Of a stretch of DNA of 64,000 nt, positions 50,421 to 58,688 are shown piece by piece. A program made the position numbers and the translations under genes. Numbering within the stretch: position 1 is the stretch's first letter; each line of letters begins with the position of its first letter. Source of the stretch: WTGU01 sp965242855 (GTDB taxonomy: Bacteria; Pseudomonadota; Alphaproteobacteria; UBA828); NCBI GenBank assembly GCA_965242855.1, contig OZ251509.1, positions 3,038,001 through 3,102,000 of the forward strand, read 5' to 3'. The notes under the pieces are model-generated. The model did not search any database, had not been told where the DNA came from, and saw only the letters and a list, made by a program, of their open reading frames with translations.

Positions 50421-52235
50421 TCAGAGGCCCGCCGCGAGCGCCGCCTCCAGGGCGATCGCCCGCGCGTCCTCCCGGAGCCCGACGGCGGCGAGACCGGCGA
50501 CGACCAGCCCGGCGGTCGCGAGGTCCGCCGCCGCGGGGCCGCCCTCCCCCAGGGCGATCAAGGCCAGCGACGCGGTTTCGCCGAGCCGGTTGTTCCCGGC
50601 CGCCGCGCGCAGCGCGTGCGCCAGCGCCGGCGCCGGACCGCGCGCCTCCCCGCCCGAATCGTCCGCCAACAACCGGTCCCAGACCGTGGGCGCCACTTCG
50701 TATCCCAGGGAGCCGAGCAGGACGGCCAGCCAGTGCGCCCGCACCGGGAGGCCGGCGTCGTCCGGGACCGCTTCCCGCGCGAGCCGCGCCGGGAGGGATT
50801 CCTCCGCCGGGCCGTCCTGGCCGCCGCGCAGGAACGTCAGCGGCCGGAGCCGCCGCTCGGCCCCGGCCGCCTCCTCGTCGAACGGCGCCCGCTCGACGAG
50901 GAGGCCGTGCCAGGCATCCGCCGCCGCGCGGTCTTTCGCCGCGATCAGCGCCCGCCCGGCGGTGCCGCCGAACCAGGCGTATTCCGGCGCGACCGGGATC
51001 GTCCGCACGAGTTCCGCGAGGACGCGCGTCATCGTCCCGTAGGCGCCTCCCTCCTCGGCGAGGGAGAGCGCGGCGGCGAGGAGCTCGGCCCGCGTCGTCG
51101 GGTTCTCCTCCGCCTCGACGGATTGCAGCATCAGCGCGCGGCCCAGGGGCGGCTCCAGCGAATCGAGCAGCCGCAGCGCATCCGCGCGCTCGTCCGGCGA
51201 AAACGCCATCTCCCGGTAGATCCGGCGCAGCGTCTCGACGGGTAGGACGCCGACGGCCTCCGCCCGCTCCGCCGCCAGAAGCCGCGTCCGCGGCGGCGAT
51301 TCGGGCGCGCCGGCGATCGCCGGCAGAAGGTCCGGCGCGGCCGCGGCCACCGCCGCCGCGGGGATGGGGATCTGCGCGAGCCGCAGGGCCGCGACCAGGA
51401 GCGGGGTCGGCGCGCCGAGCCCGTCGATGGCCGGTTCCGTCAGCCCCGCCATGGCGCGAATCGTGTCGTCGAAAGCCGGATCCGGCGGGGCGTTCGATTC
51501 ATGCAGGAGCTCCAGGCCCAGCGTCGCGGCTTCGAGCCGGCCGGCCTGCGCCTGGCAGAGGACGAGCGCCCGGCGCCAATGGGAATCGCGCGAGCGGCTC
51601 TTCATGTCGGCGACCTGCCGGCAGGCCGCGTCGTAATCGAGCGCCGCCAGCAGGCGGTCGGTCTCGAGCCGGGCGACGGCCTCCTCGGCGCCCCCGGCTG
51701 CGGGCCGGGCGAGAAGAGCGGCCGCGTGGTCCCGCGCGCCCATGGCGGCGAGGCGCCCGGCCCGCAGCGCGGCGAACGCGCCCGGCGCGCTTCCCTTCGG
51801 CGGGTGCGTCGGCGAGGCGAGAAGCCGCAGCGCCAGCCGGCGCATGGCGGGAGACGGCGGGGCCGCCGGCAGGCGGGCCATCAGGATGGCGACCCGCTCC
51901 GGCCGCGCGCCCGCCCACGAATCGACCGGGAACGGCTCCATCCCGGGCAAGGGGATGCCGATCGCCGGCGGCTCAGGCTCGATCGCGTCGAGCGTCCCCA
52001 CCACGATCCCGTCGCCCGCGGGAGGGGCGAATTCGTCGCCCGCGGCCGGTTCCGCCGGCGCCGCGTCTTCGCTCGCGGGAGGCGCGTCGGCTTCGCCGGG
52101 TTCCTCCTGCTGAAGGGGAATCAACCGCAGCGGTTCGTCGTCCTCCTGCCCCGCCGCCCCGCCCGCGGCGAGGGCGAACAGGACGCCAGCGCAAACCGCC
52201 AGGCCGCGAGAAGCGCTATGAATCGAACCGTTCAT
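50421..52235 (-). CDS. Conserved secreted protein of unknown function
   Basis: This 604-residue protein has a signal peptide (MNGSIHSASRGLAVCAGVLFALAAGGAAGQ) followed by an acidic, Pro/Ala/Glu-rich spacer (about 30-90). The rest is Ala/Leu-rich and almost wholly helical, suggestive of TPR-like or HEAT-like repeats (for example LETDRLLAALDYDAACRQVAD, RRALVLCQAQAGRLEAATLG). I know similar proteins only as alphaproteobacterial hypotheticals located between aroK and xerD. It is probably periplasmic and co-transcribed with xerD, 13 bases downstream. No function can be assigned. Confidence 0.8.
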   Translation of the reverse strand: MNGSIHSASRGLAVCAGVLFALAAGGAAGQEDDEPLRLIPLQQEEPGEADAPPASEDAAPAEPAAGDEFAPPAGDGIVVGTLDAIEPEPPAIGIPLPGMEPFPVDSWAGARPERVAILMARLPAAPPSPAMRRLALRLLASPTHPPKGSAPGAFAALRAGRLAAMGARDHAAALLARPAAGGAEEAVARLETDRLLAALDYDAACRQVADMKSRSRDSHWRRALVLCQAQAGRLEAATLGLELLHESNAPPDPAFDDTIRAMAGLTEPAIDGLGAPTPLLVAALRLAQIPIPAAAVAAAAPDLLPAIAGAPESPPRTRLLAAERAEAVGVLPVETLRRIYREMAFSPDERADALRLLDSLEPPLGRALMLQSVEAEENPTTRAELLAAALSLAEEGGAYGTMTRVLAELVRTIPVAPEYAWFGGTAGRALIAAKDRAAADAWHGLLVERAPFDEEAAGAERRLRPLTFLRGGQDGPAEESLPARLAREAVPDDAGLPVRAHWLAVLLGSLGYEVAPTVWDRLLADDSGGEARGPAPALAHALRAAAGNNRLGETASLALIALGEGGPAAADLATAGLVVAGLAAVGLREDARAIALEAALAAGL

Positions 52236-52359
52236 TGGGCAGCACTTTCTCGATCGGCCCGGGCGGCGGCGGAATGTCCCAGGTCAGCAGGAAGGCGAGC
52301 CCGCCGCCGACGACGAGCAGGAGCAGAAGCAGGATGATGCGCAGGTAGATGGGCTTGTC
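52216..52359 (-). CDS. Small single-pass membrane protein (~47 residues), no canonical start visible
   Basis: The minus strand reads DKPIYLRIILLLLLLVVGG, then GLAFLLTWDIPPPPGPIEK and VLPNERFDS before a TAG stop: one membrane helix followed by a Pro-rich WDIPPPP stretch. Similar small proteins occur at this spot, between aroK and the secreted protein, in other alphaproteobacteria. The frame is open back to a TAA 14 codons upstream, but no ATG, GTG or TTG occurs, so the start given is the first residue of the conserved part. Its 3' end overlaps the next gene by 20 bases. It could use a rare start or be damaged. Confidence 0.45.
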   Translation of the reverse strand, partial: DKPIYLRIILLLLLLVVGGGLAFLLTWDIPPPPGPIEKVLPNERFDS

Positions 52360-52469
52360 CTCCCGGTCTCGAAGAGCCGGCGGGTTTTCGCAGCGTGGTT
52401 ATGGTAGAATAAAAATATGGCGACAAAACGGCAGTTTACCGGCGCGCCCGCGGCGTTTCAACGGTGCGG

Positions 52470-53051
52470 ATGGTGGACGCGCCGCGGCGCGCCCGGGCGA
52501 TGACGGCCGGGGCGGCGTGCCCGCGCGCCGCGCGTTCGATCGTCTTCGTGGGATCGATGGGCGCGGGCAAGAGCGCCATCGGCCGCCGGCTCGCCGCGCG
52601 CCTCGGGATGCCCTTCGTCGATGCCGACGCCGAGATCGAGCGCGCCGCCGGCTGTTCGATCGAGGACATCTTCGCGATACACGGCGAGCCGGCGTTCCGC
52701 GACGGGGAGCGGAAGGTCATCGCCCGGCTGCTGGCCGGGCCGCCCCACGTCCTGGCGACCGGCGGCGGCGCGTTCATGGATCCGGAGACCAGAGCGGCCA
52801 TCCGGGCGGCGGGCGTTTCGATATGGTTGCGGGCGGAGCTGGACCTCCTCGTGGCGCGGGTCTCACGGCGGAACGGGCGCCCCCTGCTCGCGAAGGGCGA
52901 GCCGCGCGAGGTGCTGCGCCGGTTGATGGACGAACGCGATCCGACCTACGCCGAGGCCGACATCGTCGTGGACAGCGTGGACGGGCCGCACGAGCGGACG
53001 CTGCAGGCGGTGCTGCGCGCGCTCGACGCGCATCGCGGCGCGGCGCCATGA
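52470..53051 (+). CDS. aroK: Shikimate kinase
   Basis: This ~193-residue enzyme phosphorylates shikimate in aromatic amino-acid synthesis. Walker A GSMGAGKSAIGRRLA, FVDADAEIERAAG (the DxD-type Mg2+ and shikimate site), the LATGGGAFMDPE motif and RRNGRPLL for the lid are present. ATG at 52470 is one option; GTG at 52464 and ATG at 52500 are also in frame. Its stop overlaps the aroB start (ATGA), the usual aroK-aroB pair. Confidence 0.95.
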   Translation: MVDAPRRARAMTAGAACPRAARSIVFVGSMGAGKSAIGRRLAARLGMPFVDADAEIERAAGCSIEDIFAIHGEPAFRDGERKVIARLLAGPPHVLATGGGAFMDPETRAAIRAAGVSIWLRAELDLLVARVSRRNGRPLLAKGEPREVLRRLMDERDPTYAEADIVVDSVDGPHERTLQAVLRALDAHRGAAP

Positions 53052-54205
53052 ACGCGCCGGACCCGGAGCCGGGCCGACGAACCGAAACGGTGCGGGTGGC
53101 GCTCGGCGGGCGCGGCTACGACGTCCTGGTCGGAAGCGGCCTCCTGCGCGAGGCGGGGCGCCACGTCGCCTCCCGGCTGCCCGGGCGGTCGGCGGTGGTC
53201 GTCACCGACCGCGCCGTCGCCCCGCTCCATCTCGATGCGGCCGTGGATGCGCTGCGGGAGGCGGGCTTCGCCTGCTCGGACCTGATCGTCGAACCCGGCG
53301 AGGGCAGCAAGGATTTCGCCACCCTGGGCGCCGTTCTCGAGACCCTTCTCGGCCGCGGAATCGAGCGGACGACGATCCTGGTGGCTCTCGGCGGGGGGGT
53401 CGTCGGCGATCTCGCCGGCTTCGCCGCCAGCGTCCTTCTGCGCGGCGTGCCCTTCGTCCAGATCCCGACCACGCTCCTGGCCCAGGTCGACAGCGCCGTC
53501 GGCGGGAAGACCGGCGTGAACAGCCGCCACGGCAAAAACCTGATCGGCAGCTTTTACCAGCCCGCCCTCGTCCTGGCCGACGTGGAAACCCTGGAGACCC
53601 TGCCGCGGCGCGAGCTTCTGGCCGGCTACGCCGAGCTCGCGAAATACGGCCTCATCGACGACGCCGCCTTCTTCGGCCGGCTCGAGCGGCGCGGGGCGGC
53701 GTTGATCGACGGAGACCGGACGCTCCGGCGGGCCGCGGTGGCGTATGCCTGCCGCGCCAAGGCGCGGGTCGTCGCCCAGGACGAGCGCGAAGCCGGGAAG
53801 AGGGCGCTGCTCAATTTCGGCCATACCTTCGCGCACGCCCTCGAAGCCGAGGCGGGTTACGACGGCTCCCTGCTGCACGGCGAGGCGGTGGCGTTCGGCC
53901 TCGTGCTCGCCCATCGTCTCTCCGCGCTGCTCGGCCATTGCGATGCCGGCGACGCGGAGCGCGTGGCCGCGCATTTCCGCGCCGTCGGATTGCCCGGCGA
54001 CGCCGGCGCCCTGCCGCGCCGCCGGTGGCGCACGGAGGCGTTGATCGAGCGCATGGGGCGGGACAAGAAGGCCCGGGGCGGGAAGACGACCTTCGTGCTG
54101 ACGCGCGGCATCGGGTGCGCCTTTCTTGATCGCGACGTGCCCCGGCAGGCCCTCGAAACCGTGCTCGATCGCGCGTTCGGCGCCCCGCCCCGCTCCGCCT
54201 GCTGA
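53048..54205 (+). CDS. aroB: 3-dehydroquinate synthase
   Basis: This 385-residue NAD- and Zn-dependent enzyme makes 3-dehydroquinate. Landmarks: EGSKDFATLGAVLETLL, the NAD-binding ALGGGVVGDLAGFAASVLLRG, PTTLLAQVDSAVGGKTGVN, and the Zn ligands in AGYAELAKYGLI (Glu), LLNFGHTFAHALE (His) and LLHGEAVAFG (His). It overlaps aroK by 4 bases and is followed 27 bases later by the CorC-type gene. Confidence 0.97.
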   Translation: MNAPDPEPGRRTETVRVALGGRGYDVLVGSGLLREAGRHVASRLPGRSAVVVTDRAVAPLHLDAAVDALREAGFACSDLIVEPGEGSKDFATLGAVLETLLGRGIERTTILVALGGGVVGDLAGFAASVLLRGVPFVQIPTTLLAQVDSAVGGKTGVNSRHGKNLIGSFYQPALVLADVETLETLPRRELLAGYAELAKYGLIDDAAFFGRLERRGAALIDGDRTLRRAAVAYACRAKARVVAQDEREAGKRALLNFGHTFAHALEAEAGYDGSLLHGEAVAFGLVLAHRLSALLGHCDAGDAERVAAHFRAVGLPGDAGALPRRRWRTEALIERMGRDKKARGGKTTFVLTRGIGCAFLDRDVPRQALETVLDRAFGAPPRSAC

Positions 54206-54232
54206 TCTCCCACCACGATTCGCGACACGACC

Positions 54233-55519
54233 ATGACGACGACGACCGCCATCACCATCGGCGCGATCGGCATCCTGATCGCGCTGTCCGGTTTCTTCTC
54301 GGGCTCGGAGACCGCGTTGACCGCGGCGTCCCGCCCGCGCATCCACCACCTCGCCCGCGCCGGCGACAAGCGCGCGCGGGCGGTGGCGCGGCTCACGGAA
54401 AACCGCGAGCGGCTCATCGGCGCGATCCTTCTGGGCAACAACGCCGTCAACATCCTGGCCTCGGCGCTCGCGACCAGCGTGCTGATCTCGCTCGTCGGCG
54501 ACGCCGGCGTGGCCTATGCGACCGTCGGCATGACGATCGTGATTCTGATCTTTGCCGAGGTCCTGCCCAAGACCTACGCGATCCGCGACGCCGACCGCGC
54601 GGCGCTCCGCGTCGCGCCGCTGCTGGGCCCGGTCGTGTGGCTCCTCTCGCCCATGGTCGCCGCCGTGCGCCTGATCGTCTCCGCCGCTCTGCGGGCGCTC
54701 GGCGCCCCCCGGCGGTCACGGTCGGCGGACGCCGCCCAGGAGGAGCTCCGGGGCGCGATCGCGCTGCACGCGCAGGAGGGCGCGGTGGTCAAGCACGAGC
54801 GCGACATGCTGGACAGCATTCTCGACCTCGAGGAGGTCGAGGTCGGCTCGGTCATGACCCACCGCAAGAACATGGAGATGATCGACGCCGCCGCGCCGCC
54901 GGGCGAGATCCTCGAGCGGGTGGTCCGCAGCCCCCATACGCGGCTCCCGGTCTGGCGGAACGGGCCGGACAACATCGTCGGCGTCCTTCACACCAAGGAC
55001 CTGCTGCGCGCGGTGCATGCCAATCTCGACGCTCTCGGCCGGCTCGACGTCATGGCGATCGTCGCGCCGCCGTGGTTCGTGCCGGAGACGACGCCGCTCG
55101 GCGAGCAGCTCCGTGCGTTCCGCGAACGGCGCGCGCATTGCGCGTTCGTCGTCGACGAATACGGCTCGCTCATGGGCCTCGTGACCCTCGAGGACGTCAT
55201 CGAGGAAATCGTGGGCGAGATCGCGGACGAGCACGACGTGGCCTCCGGCGGCGTGGTCGAAAGGCCGGACGGCTCGTTCCTGATTCCCGGGACCGCCGGG
55301 ATCCGCGATCTCAACCGGCGCCACGACTGGGACCTGCCCGACGAAGAGGCGGCGACCATCGCGGGCCTCGTCCTGAACGAAGCGCAGGAAATCCCGGAGG
55401 TCGGCGACGCCTTCGCGCTGCACGGCTTCACCTTCGAGGTTCGCGCCCGCCAGCGAAACCAGATCACCCAGCTGCGCGTCGTCCCGCACGCCGACGACGA
55501 GCCGGACCGCGCCCCCTGA
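54233..55519 (+). CDS. Hemolysin C/CorC-type CNNM transporter-domain protein (DUF21-CBS-CorC_HlyC)
   Basis: This 428-residue inner-membrane protein has an N-terminal DUF21/CNNM domain with several membrane segments (LSGFFSGSETALTAASRPRI, LLGNNAVNILASALATSVLI), two CBS domains (VGSVMTHRKNMEMID, HTRLPVWRN, FVVDEYGSLMGLVTLEDVIEEIVGEI) and a C-terminal CorC_HlyC domain. Relatives act in magnesium or cobalt efflux or tolerance. It follows aroB and is likely in the same transcript. Confidence 0.92.
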   Translation: MTTTTAITIGAIGILIALSGFFSGSETALTAASRPRIHHLARAGDKRARAVARLTENRERLIGAILLGNNAVNILASALATSVLISLVGDAGVAYATVGMTIVILIFAEVLPKTYAIRDADRAALRVAPLLGPVVWLLSPMVAAVRLIVSAALRALGAPRRSRSADAAQEELRGAIALHAQEGAVVKHERDMLDSILDLEEVEVGSVMTHRKNMEMIDAAAPPGEILERVVRSPHTRLPVWRNGPDNIVGVLHTKDLLRAVHANLDALGRLDVMAIVAPPWFVPETTPLGEQLRAFRERRAHCAFVVDEYGSLMGLVTLEDVIEEIVGEIADEHDVASGGVVERPDGSFLIPGTAGIRDLNRRHDWDLPDEEAATIAGLVLNEAQEIPEVGDAFALHGFTFEVRARQRNQITQLRVVPHADDEPDRAP

Positions 55520-55553
55520 GCGGCCCGGCTTTCGCGTGGGCGGGGCGAGGCGC

Positions 55554-57212
55554 GTGAGGAGGGCGGCGCGCGGAGCGATTCCGGCGCTGCTCGGCGCCCT
55601 CCTGCTCGCCGGCTGCGGCGGCGGTGGCGGGGACGGTCCACCGGCGGCGTCCACCGCGACGCCCCGGCCGGCGCCCGCCGCACCGCCAACAAAGCAGCCG
55701 CCGGCGGCGACGCGCGGGGGCCTCGTCGTGCCCGGCATCGAGCGGATTCCGCTCCACGCGATCCGGGCGACTCGGGCCGAGGTCGCCCGGATGTACGCGA
55801 TTGCGGAGTACGGGCCGCCGAACGACCTTCACGCGAACCAGGTGCGCAGCGTCGCCTGCCGGTCGTACATCGTGCACGGCGATTGCGACGATCCGCGCGC
55901 CGCCATGCCGTTCACGCTCCACGGGACGGAGGAAGTGGGGGACGCGGCGCAGACCCGGGATCTGCGCCTCCGCATCGGCCCCGCCGTCAAGCTGGTCTCC
56001 GTGTCGATCAGGCCCTTGGGAAACGACATGGTCGGATCGGAGGGCGCCTCCCTGCCGTTCGCGGTGGTGCAGAGCGCCGGCAACGACGAGCGGGAGGCAT
56101 TCTTCCCCCTCGACGAGGTTGCTCGGAATTCCGCGATCGTCCGCAACGTCCGCGCCGCCGTCGCGGCGGACAAGGTGCTGTATGTCGGCGGCTACAGGGC
56201 GAGCGGCGACGGCGGCGTCGAGCGCCATCCGGAGTCCACCGGATGCGCCGGCGTGGACGAAGGCTGCCTCTACGCGCCCTATGCGTTTCCCGTCGGCACG
56301 GTTTCCGTCTCCGGCACGTCCTACGGCGCGCCCAACGTCGCGTCGGCGCTCGCCTCCGTTCTGGCGGTCTTCCCCGAAACGAAAGGCGCGGACCTGATCC
56401 GGCTGGCGAAGGCGTGCGCGCGGGCGGAGCCCGGACTTTCCGGCCTGGGCCGCGCCGACTTCTCCTGCATGACCGAGATGGACGAGAACGGTGAGTGGCG
56501 GGTGGTGGGCGTGGGCGCGATCGTCTCGCCGGCCGCCATGAACCGCCTGTCGTTCCCCGGAGAGGCCCGGATCGGTGGATCGTTCACCGGAAGCGGCGGG
56601 GCGCCGATCGCACTCGCGACCGTGCGGCCGGGCCTGTTCGCCGCCTCCGGTTTTTCCGCCGGCCTCCCGGCCGGGGCGTCCGCGGCGCCCGACGCAAGCG
56701 GATTCTTCCCCGTCGCCCTGGAGGGCGCCGGTGCCGACGCCTTCGGCGGCGGCTACGCGACGGAGGACGGGCTCTTCGCCGCGGCCGCCTACGGGAGGCG
56801 GCGCGGATTCTTCGGTCTCGACGGGGCGTTCGGCTGGGACGGCGCCCACGCCCTGGATGCCGACATGGGGCACCGGAACGTCTTCCTCCGCCTCTCCCGG
56901 CAGTGGTCGGCAGGCCGGCTCGTGCGCGCCGCGCGAGGAACGGCCCTCGGTCTGACCGCACGCAAGCGCTTCCGCCTCGCGCCGGCGGTCGCGCTGGAGC
57001 TTTCCGCGACCGCCGACCGCTTCCTCGGCGGCAGCGCCGAGACCGTCTTCGGCCCGGTCTCCATCGCCGGCAGCGACTGGAACGAGGCCGCGTCCGCCGC
57101 CCTGCGCGTCACGCCCGACGGCGGCGCCGTCTTTTCCCTGACGGGCCGCGCCGACCGCCGCCACGCCTCCCTGCGGGCGCGATGGTCCCGCAACGTCGGT
57201 CTCTCGCCCTGA
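55554..57212 (+). CDS. Degenerate subtilase-like lipoprotein with beta-rich C-terminus
   Basis: This ~552-residue protein has a lipoprotein signal (LLGALLLAGC) followed by a Pro/Ala linker. An S8-type serine-protease segment follows: AVVQSAGNDEREAFF (oxyanion Asn region) and VSGTSYGAPNVASALASVL (catalytic Ser block). The catalytic Asp block (DTG-type) and the HGTHVAG block are not recognisable; HGTEEVG is the nearest string, so activity is doubtful. The last ~190 residues are Gly/Ala/Phe-rich with alternating polar and nonpolar residues, like an outer-membrane or autotransporter beta region. GTG at 55554 is preferred; GTG at 55536 is possible. Confidence 0.68.
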   Translation: MRRAARGAIPALLGALLLAGCGGGGGDGPPAASTATPRPAPAAPPTKQPPAATRGGLVVPGIERIPLHAIRATRAEVARMYAIAEYGPPNDLHANQVRSVACRSYIVHGDCDDPRAAMPFTLHGTEEVGDAAQTRDLRLRIGPAVKLVSVSIRPLGNDMVGSEGASLPFAVVQSAGNDEREAFFPLDEVARNSAIVRNVRAAVAADKVLYVGGYRASGDGGVERHPESTGCAGVDEGCLYAPYAFPVGTVSVSGTSYGAPNVASALASVLAVFPETKGADLIRLAKACARAEPGLSGLGRADFSCMTEMDENGEWRVVGVGAIVSPAAMNRLSFPGEARIGGSFTGSGGAPIALATVRPGLFAASGFSAGLPAGASAAPDASGFFPVALEGAGADAFGGGYATEDGLFAAAAYGRRRGFFGLDGAFGWDGAHALDADMGHRNVFLRLSRQWSAGRLVRAARGTALGLTARKRFRLAPAVALELSATADRFLGGSAETVFGPVSIAGSDWNEAASAALRVTPDGGAVFSLTGRADRRHASLRARWSRNVGLSP

Positions 57213-57222
57213 CCGACACGGG

Positions 57223-57405
57223 CTACTTCCGAATGAAGCCGAAATAGACGTAGAGCGCGGCCAGGGCTACGGTGACGCCGATGCCGATGTCGCCGTAGAA
57301 GGGGGCGACCTGGAGCCCCAGAAACATGGCGCCCGAGAACGCCAGACAGAGGCCGGCGAGGGCGGCCATATGAGCGAGTATCTTCAGCGCCGTCCCGGCT
57401 CTCAT
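57223..57405 (-). CDS. Small two-helix membrane protein
   Basis: This 60-residue protein, from the ATG before RAGTALKILAHM, has two hydrophobic segments, HMAALAGLCLAFSGAMFLGL and DIGIGVTVALAALYVYFGF, and ends in IRK. The frame is open to 57474 without similarity. It is convergent with the subtilase-like gene, whose stop is 10 bases away. Function unknown. Confidence 0.6.
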   Translation of the reverse strand: MRAGTALKILAHMAALAGLCLAFSGAMFLGLQVAPFYGDIGIGVTVALAALYVYFGFIRK

Positions 57406-57503
57406 CGGCTCGTATGCGGTTTCGCCCAGCGCCGCATGGTCGTCCCGCTCCGGGCGGCGACGCAAGGGGCGCACCGGCGGAGGCCGGACAGGGAGTTGGC
57501 GTC

Positions 57504-58043
57504 ATGACGCGAGGCCCGGCCATGCGCGCGCGAGTCGAAGTCTTCGAGGGCGACATCGCCACGCTGGCGGTGGATGCCCTCGTCAACGCGGCGAACAGAG
57601 CGCTGCTCGGCGGCGGCGGGGTGGACGGCGCCATCCACCGCGCCGCGGGGCCCGGGCTTCTCGAGGAATGCCGCGGCCTGGACGGCTGCGAGACCGGCGA
57701 CGCGAAGATCACCGGCGGCTACCGCCTGCCGGCCGGATACGTGATCCACACCGTGGGCCCGGTCTGGCAGGGCGGCGGGCAAAACGAAGCGCGCCTGCTG
57801 GCGCGCTGCTACCGCCGCTGCTTCGCCATCGCGGACGAGAAGGGCTTGGCCTCCATCGCCTTCCCCGCCATCAGCACGGGCGTCTACGGCTACCCGCTCG
57901 ACCAGGCCGCCCGCATCGCCGTCGCCGAGAGCAGGGATTACATGGAGCGCGGCGGCGGGCTGGAGCGGATCGTCTTCGCCTGCTTCGACGCGGAAGCGAG
58001 GAACATGTATGCCGCCGTGATCGACGAGGTATTCCCGGGTTGA
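57504..58043 (+). CDS. Macro-domain protein (O-acetyl-ADP-ribose deacetylase-like)
   Basis: This 179-residue macro-domain protein has EVFEGDIATLAVDALVNAAN, GGGGVDGAIHRAAGPGLLEEC and AISTGVYGYPLDQAARIA, the MacroD-type ADP-ribose-binding and catalytic loops. Members remove ADP-ribose from proteins or nucleic acids or deacetylate O-acetyl-ADP-ribose. The DNA directly downstream is AT-rich and carries a nuclease pair on the other strand. ATG at 57504 starts five residues before the domain. Confidence 0.93.
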   Translation: MTRGPAMRARVEVFEGDIATLAVDALVNAANRALLGGGGVDGAIHRAAGPGLLEECRGLDGCETGDAKITGGYRLPAGYVIHTVGPVWQGGGQNEARLLARCYRRCFAIADEKGLASIAFPAISTGVYGYPLDQAARIAVAESRDYMERGGGLERIVFACFDAEARNMYAAVIDEVFPG

Positions 58044-58092
58044 CGGTTTAGGATTCCGGATATCCGGAGCCGAATCGTATCAGATATTTCGA

Positions 58093-58671
58093 TCAGATTT
58101 TATTCATTGTGGAATCGATCTCCGTAGCCATGCATTTTATCATGTCAACCCATTGATCGACGACTTTCGTGCATTCAACCGGATTTGCTACGTCGGTAAG
58201 AGAAACTCTCATGTGTTTCCATATTATCGCCCATCCTTTATCGCGAACTCCCTCTATACTCGCAGACTTATAGGATTTCAATTTTCGAAGGTCTTCCACA
58301 AAAAATTCCTCCCTTCCCCTCAAGTGTTGCTGGGCAAAATCAACATCGAGATTAACGTAGGCTCGCTCAAAACATTCGCCTTCTGCCGATAACCTGATAC
58401 CTGTCTTGCGATCCGTATCGGTGTATCCACGCCAACTTCGCTTTCGCAACGTTATGAGGGGGGTGTATTGTTTCATAACTCGTTGATCTCTGTAAGGTGA
58501 GAAAATTACCCACTCTGTCGAAAATTTCCTTTCGACACCCTCCAAGATTTTTCTAAACAGACGTTGTCGGACCACTGGCATCGCCTTTTCCACGCATAAG
58601 GCGAGCGCGACGTGTTTCTCGTCGCGGATGATGTACTCCACAGTTGCTTCGTCGATGACGTCCAACGTCAT
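58093..58671 (-). CDS. Protein of unknown function, downstream partner of a PD-(D/E)XK nuclease
   Basis: This 192-residue soluble protein is not recognised. It is rich in charged and aromatic residues (EYIIRDEKHVALALCVEKAM, VERKFSTEWVIFSPYRDQRV, KTGIRLSAEGECFERAYVNL) and predicted mixed alpha/beta, with no membrane segment or signal peptide. It starts 17 bases after the nuclease gene on the same strand, so the two form a unit. The DNA is markedly AT-rich relative to the surroundings. It could be an immunity, inhibitor or effector partner; the sequence does not say. Confidence 0.65.
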   Translation of the reverse strand: MTLDVIDEATVEYIIRDEKHVALALCVEKAMPVVRQRLFRKILEGVERKFSTEWVIFSPYRDQRVMKQYTPLITLRKRSWRGYTDTDRKTGIRLSAEGECFERAYVNLDVDFAQQHLRGREEFFVEDLRKLKSYKSASIEGVRDKGWAIIWKHMRVSLTDVANPVECTKVVDQWVDMIKCMATEIDSTMNKI

Positions 58672-58688
58672 GGCCCGGTTTCTCCTCG

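Noticed and set aside
47462..52348. A 1628-codon plus-strand open frame across four minus-strand genes
   Set aside because: It runs antisense through the CoA-transferase, xerD and secreted-protein genes and has a low-complexity Arg/Pro/Ala composition.
52232..52426. 64-codon minus-strand frame upstream of the secreted protein
   Set aside because: It is a different frame from the conserved membrane peptide there and reads as an Ala/Pro/Arg string.
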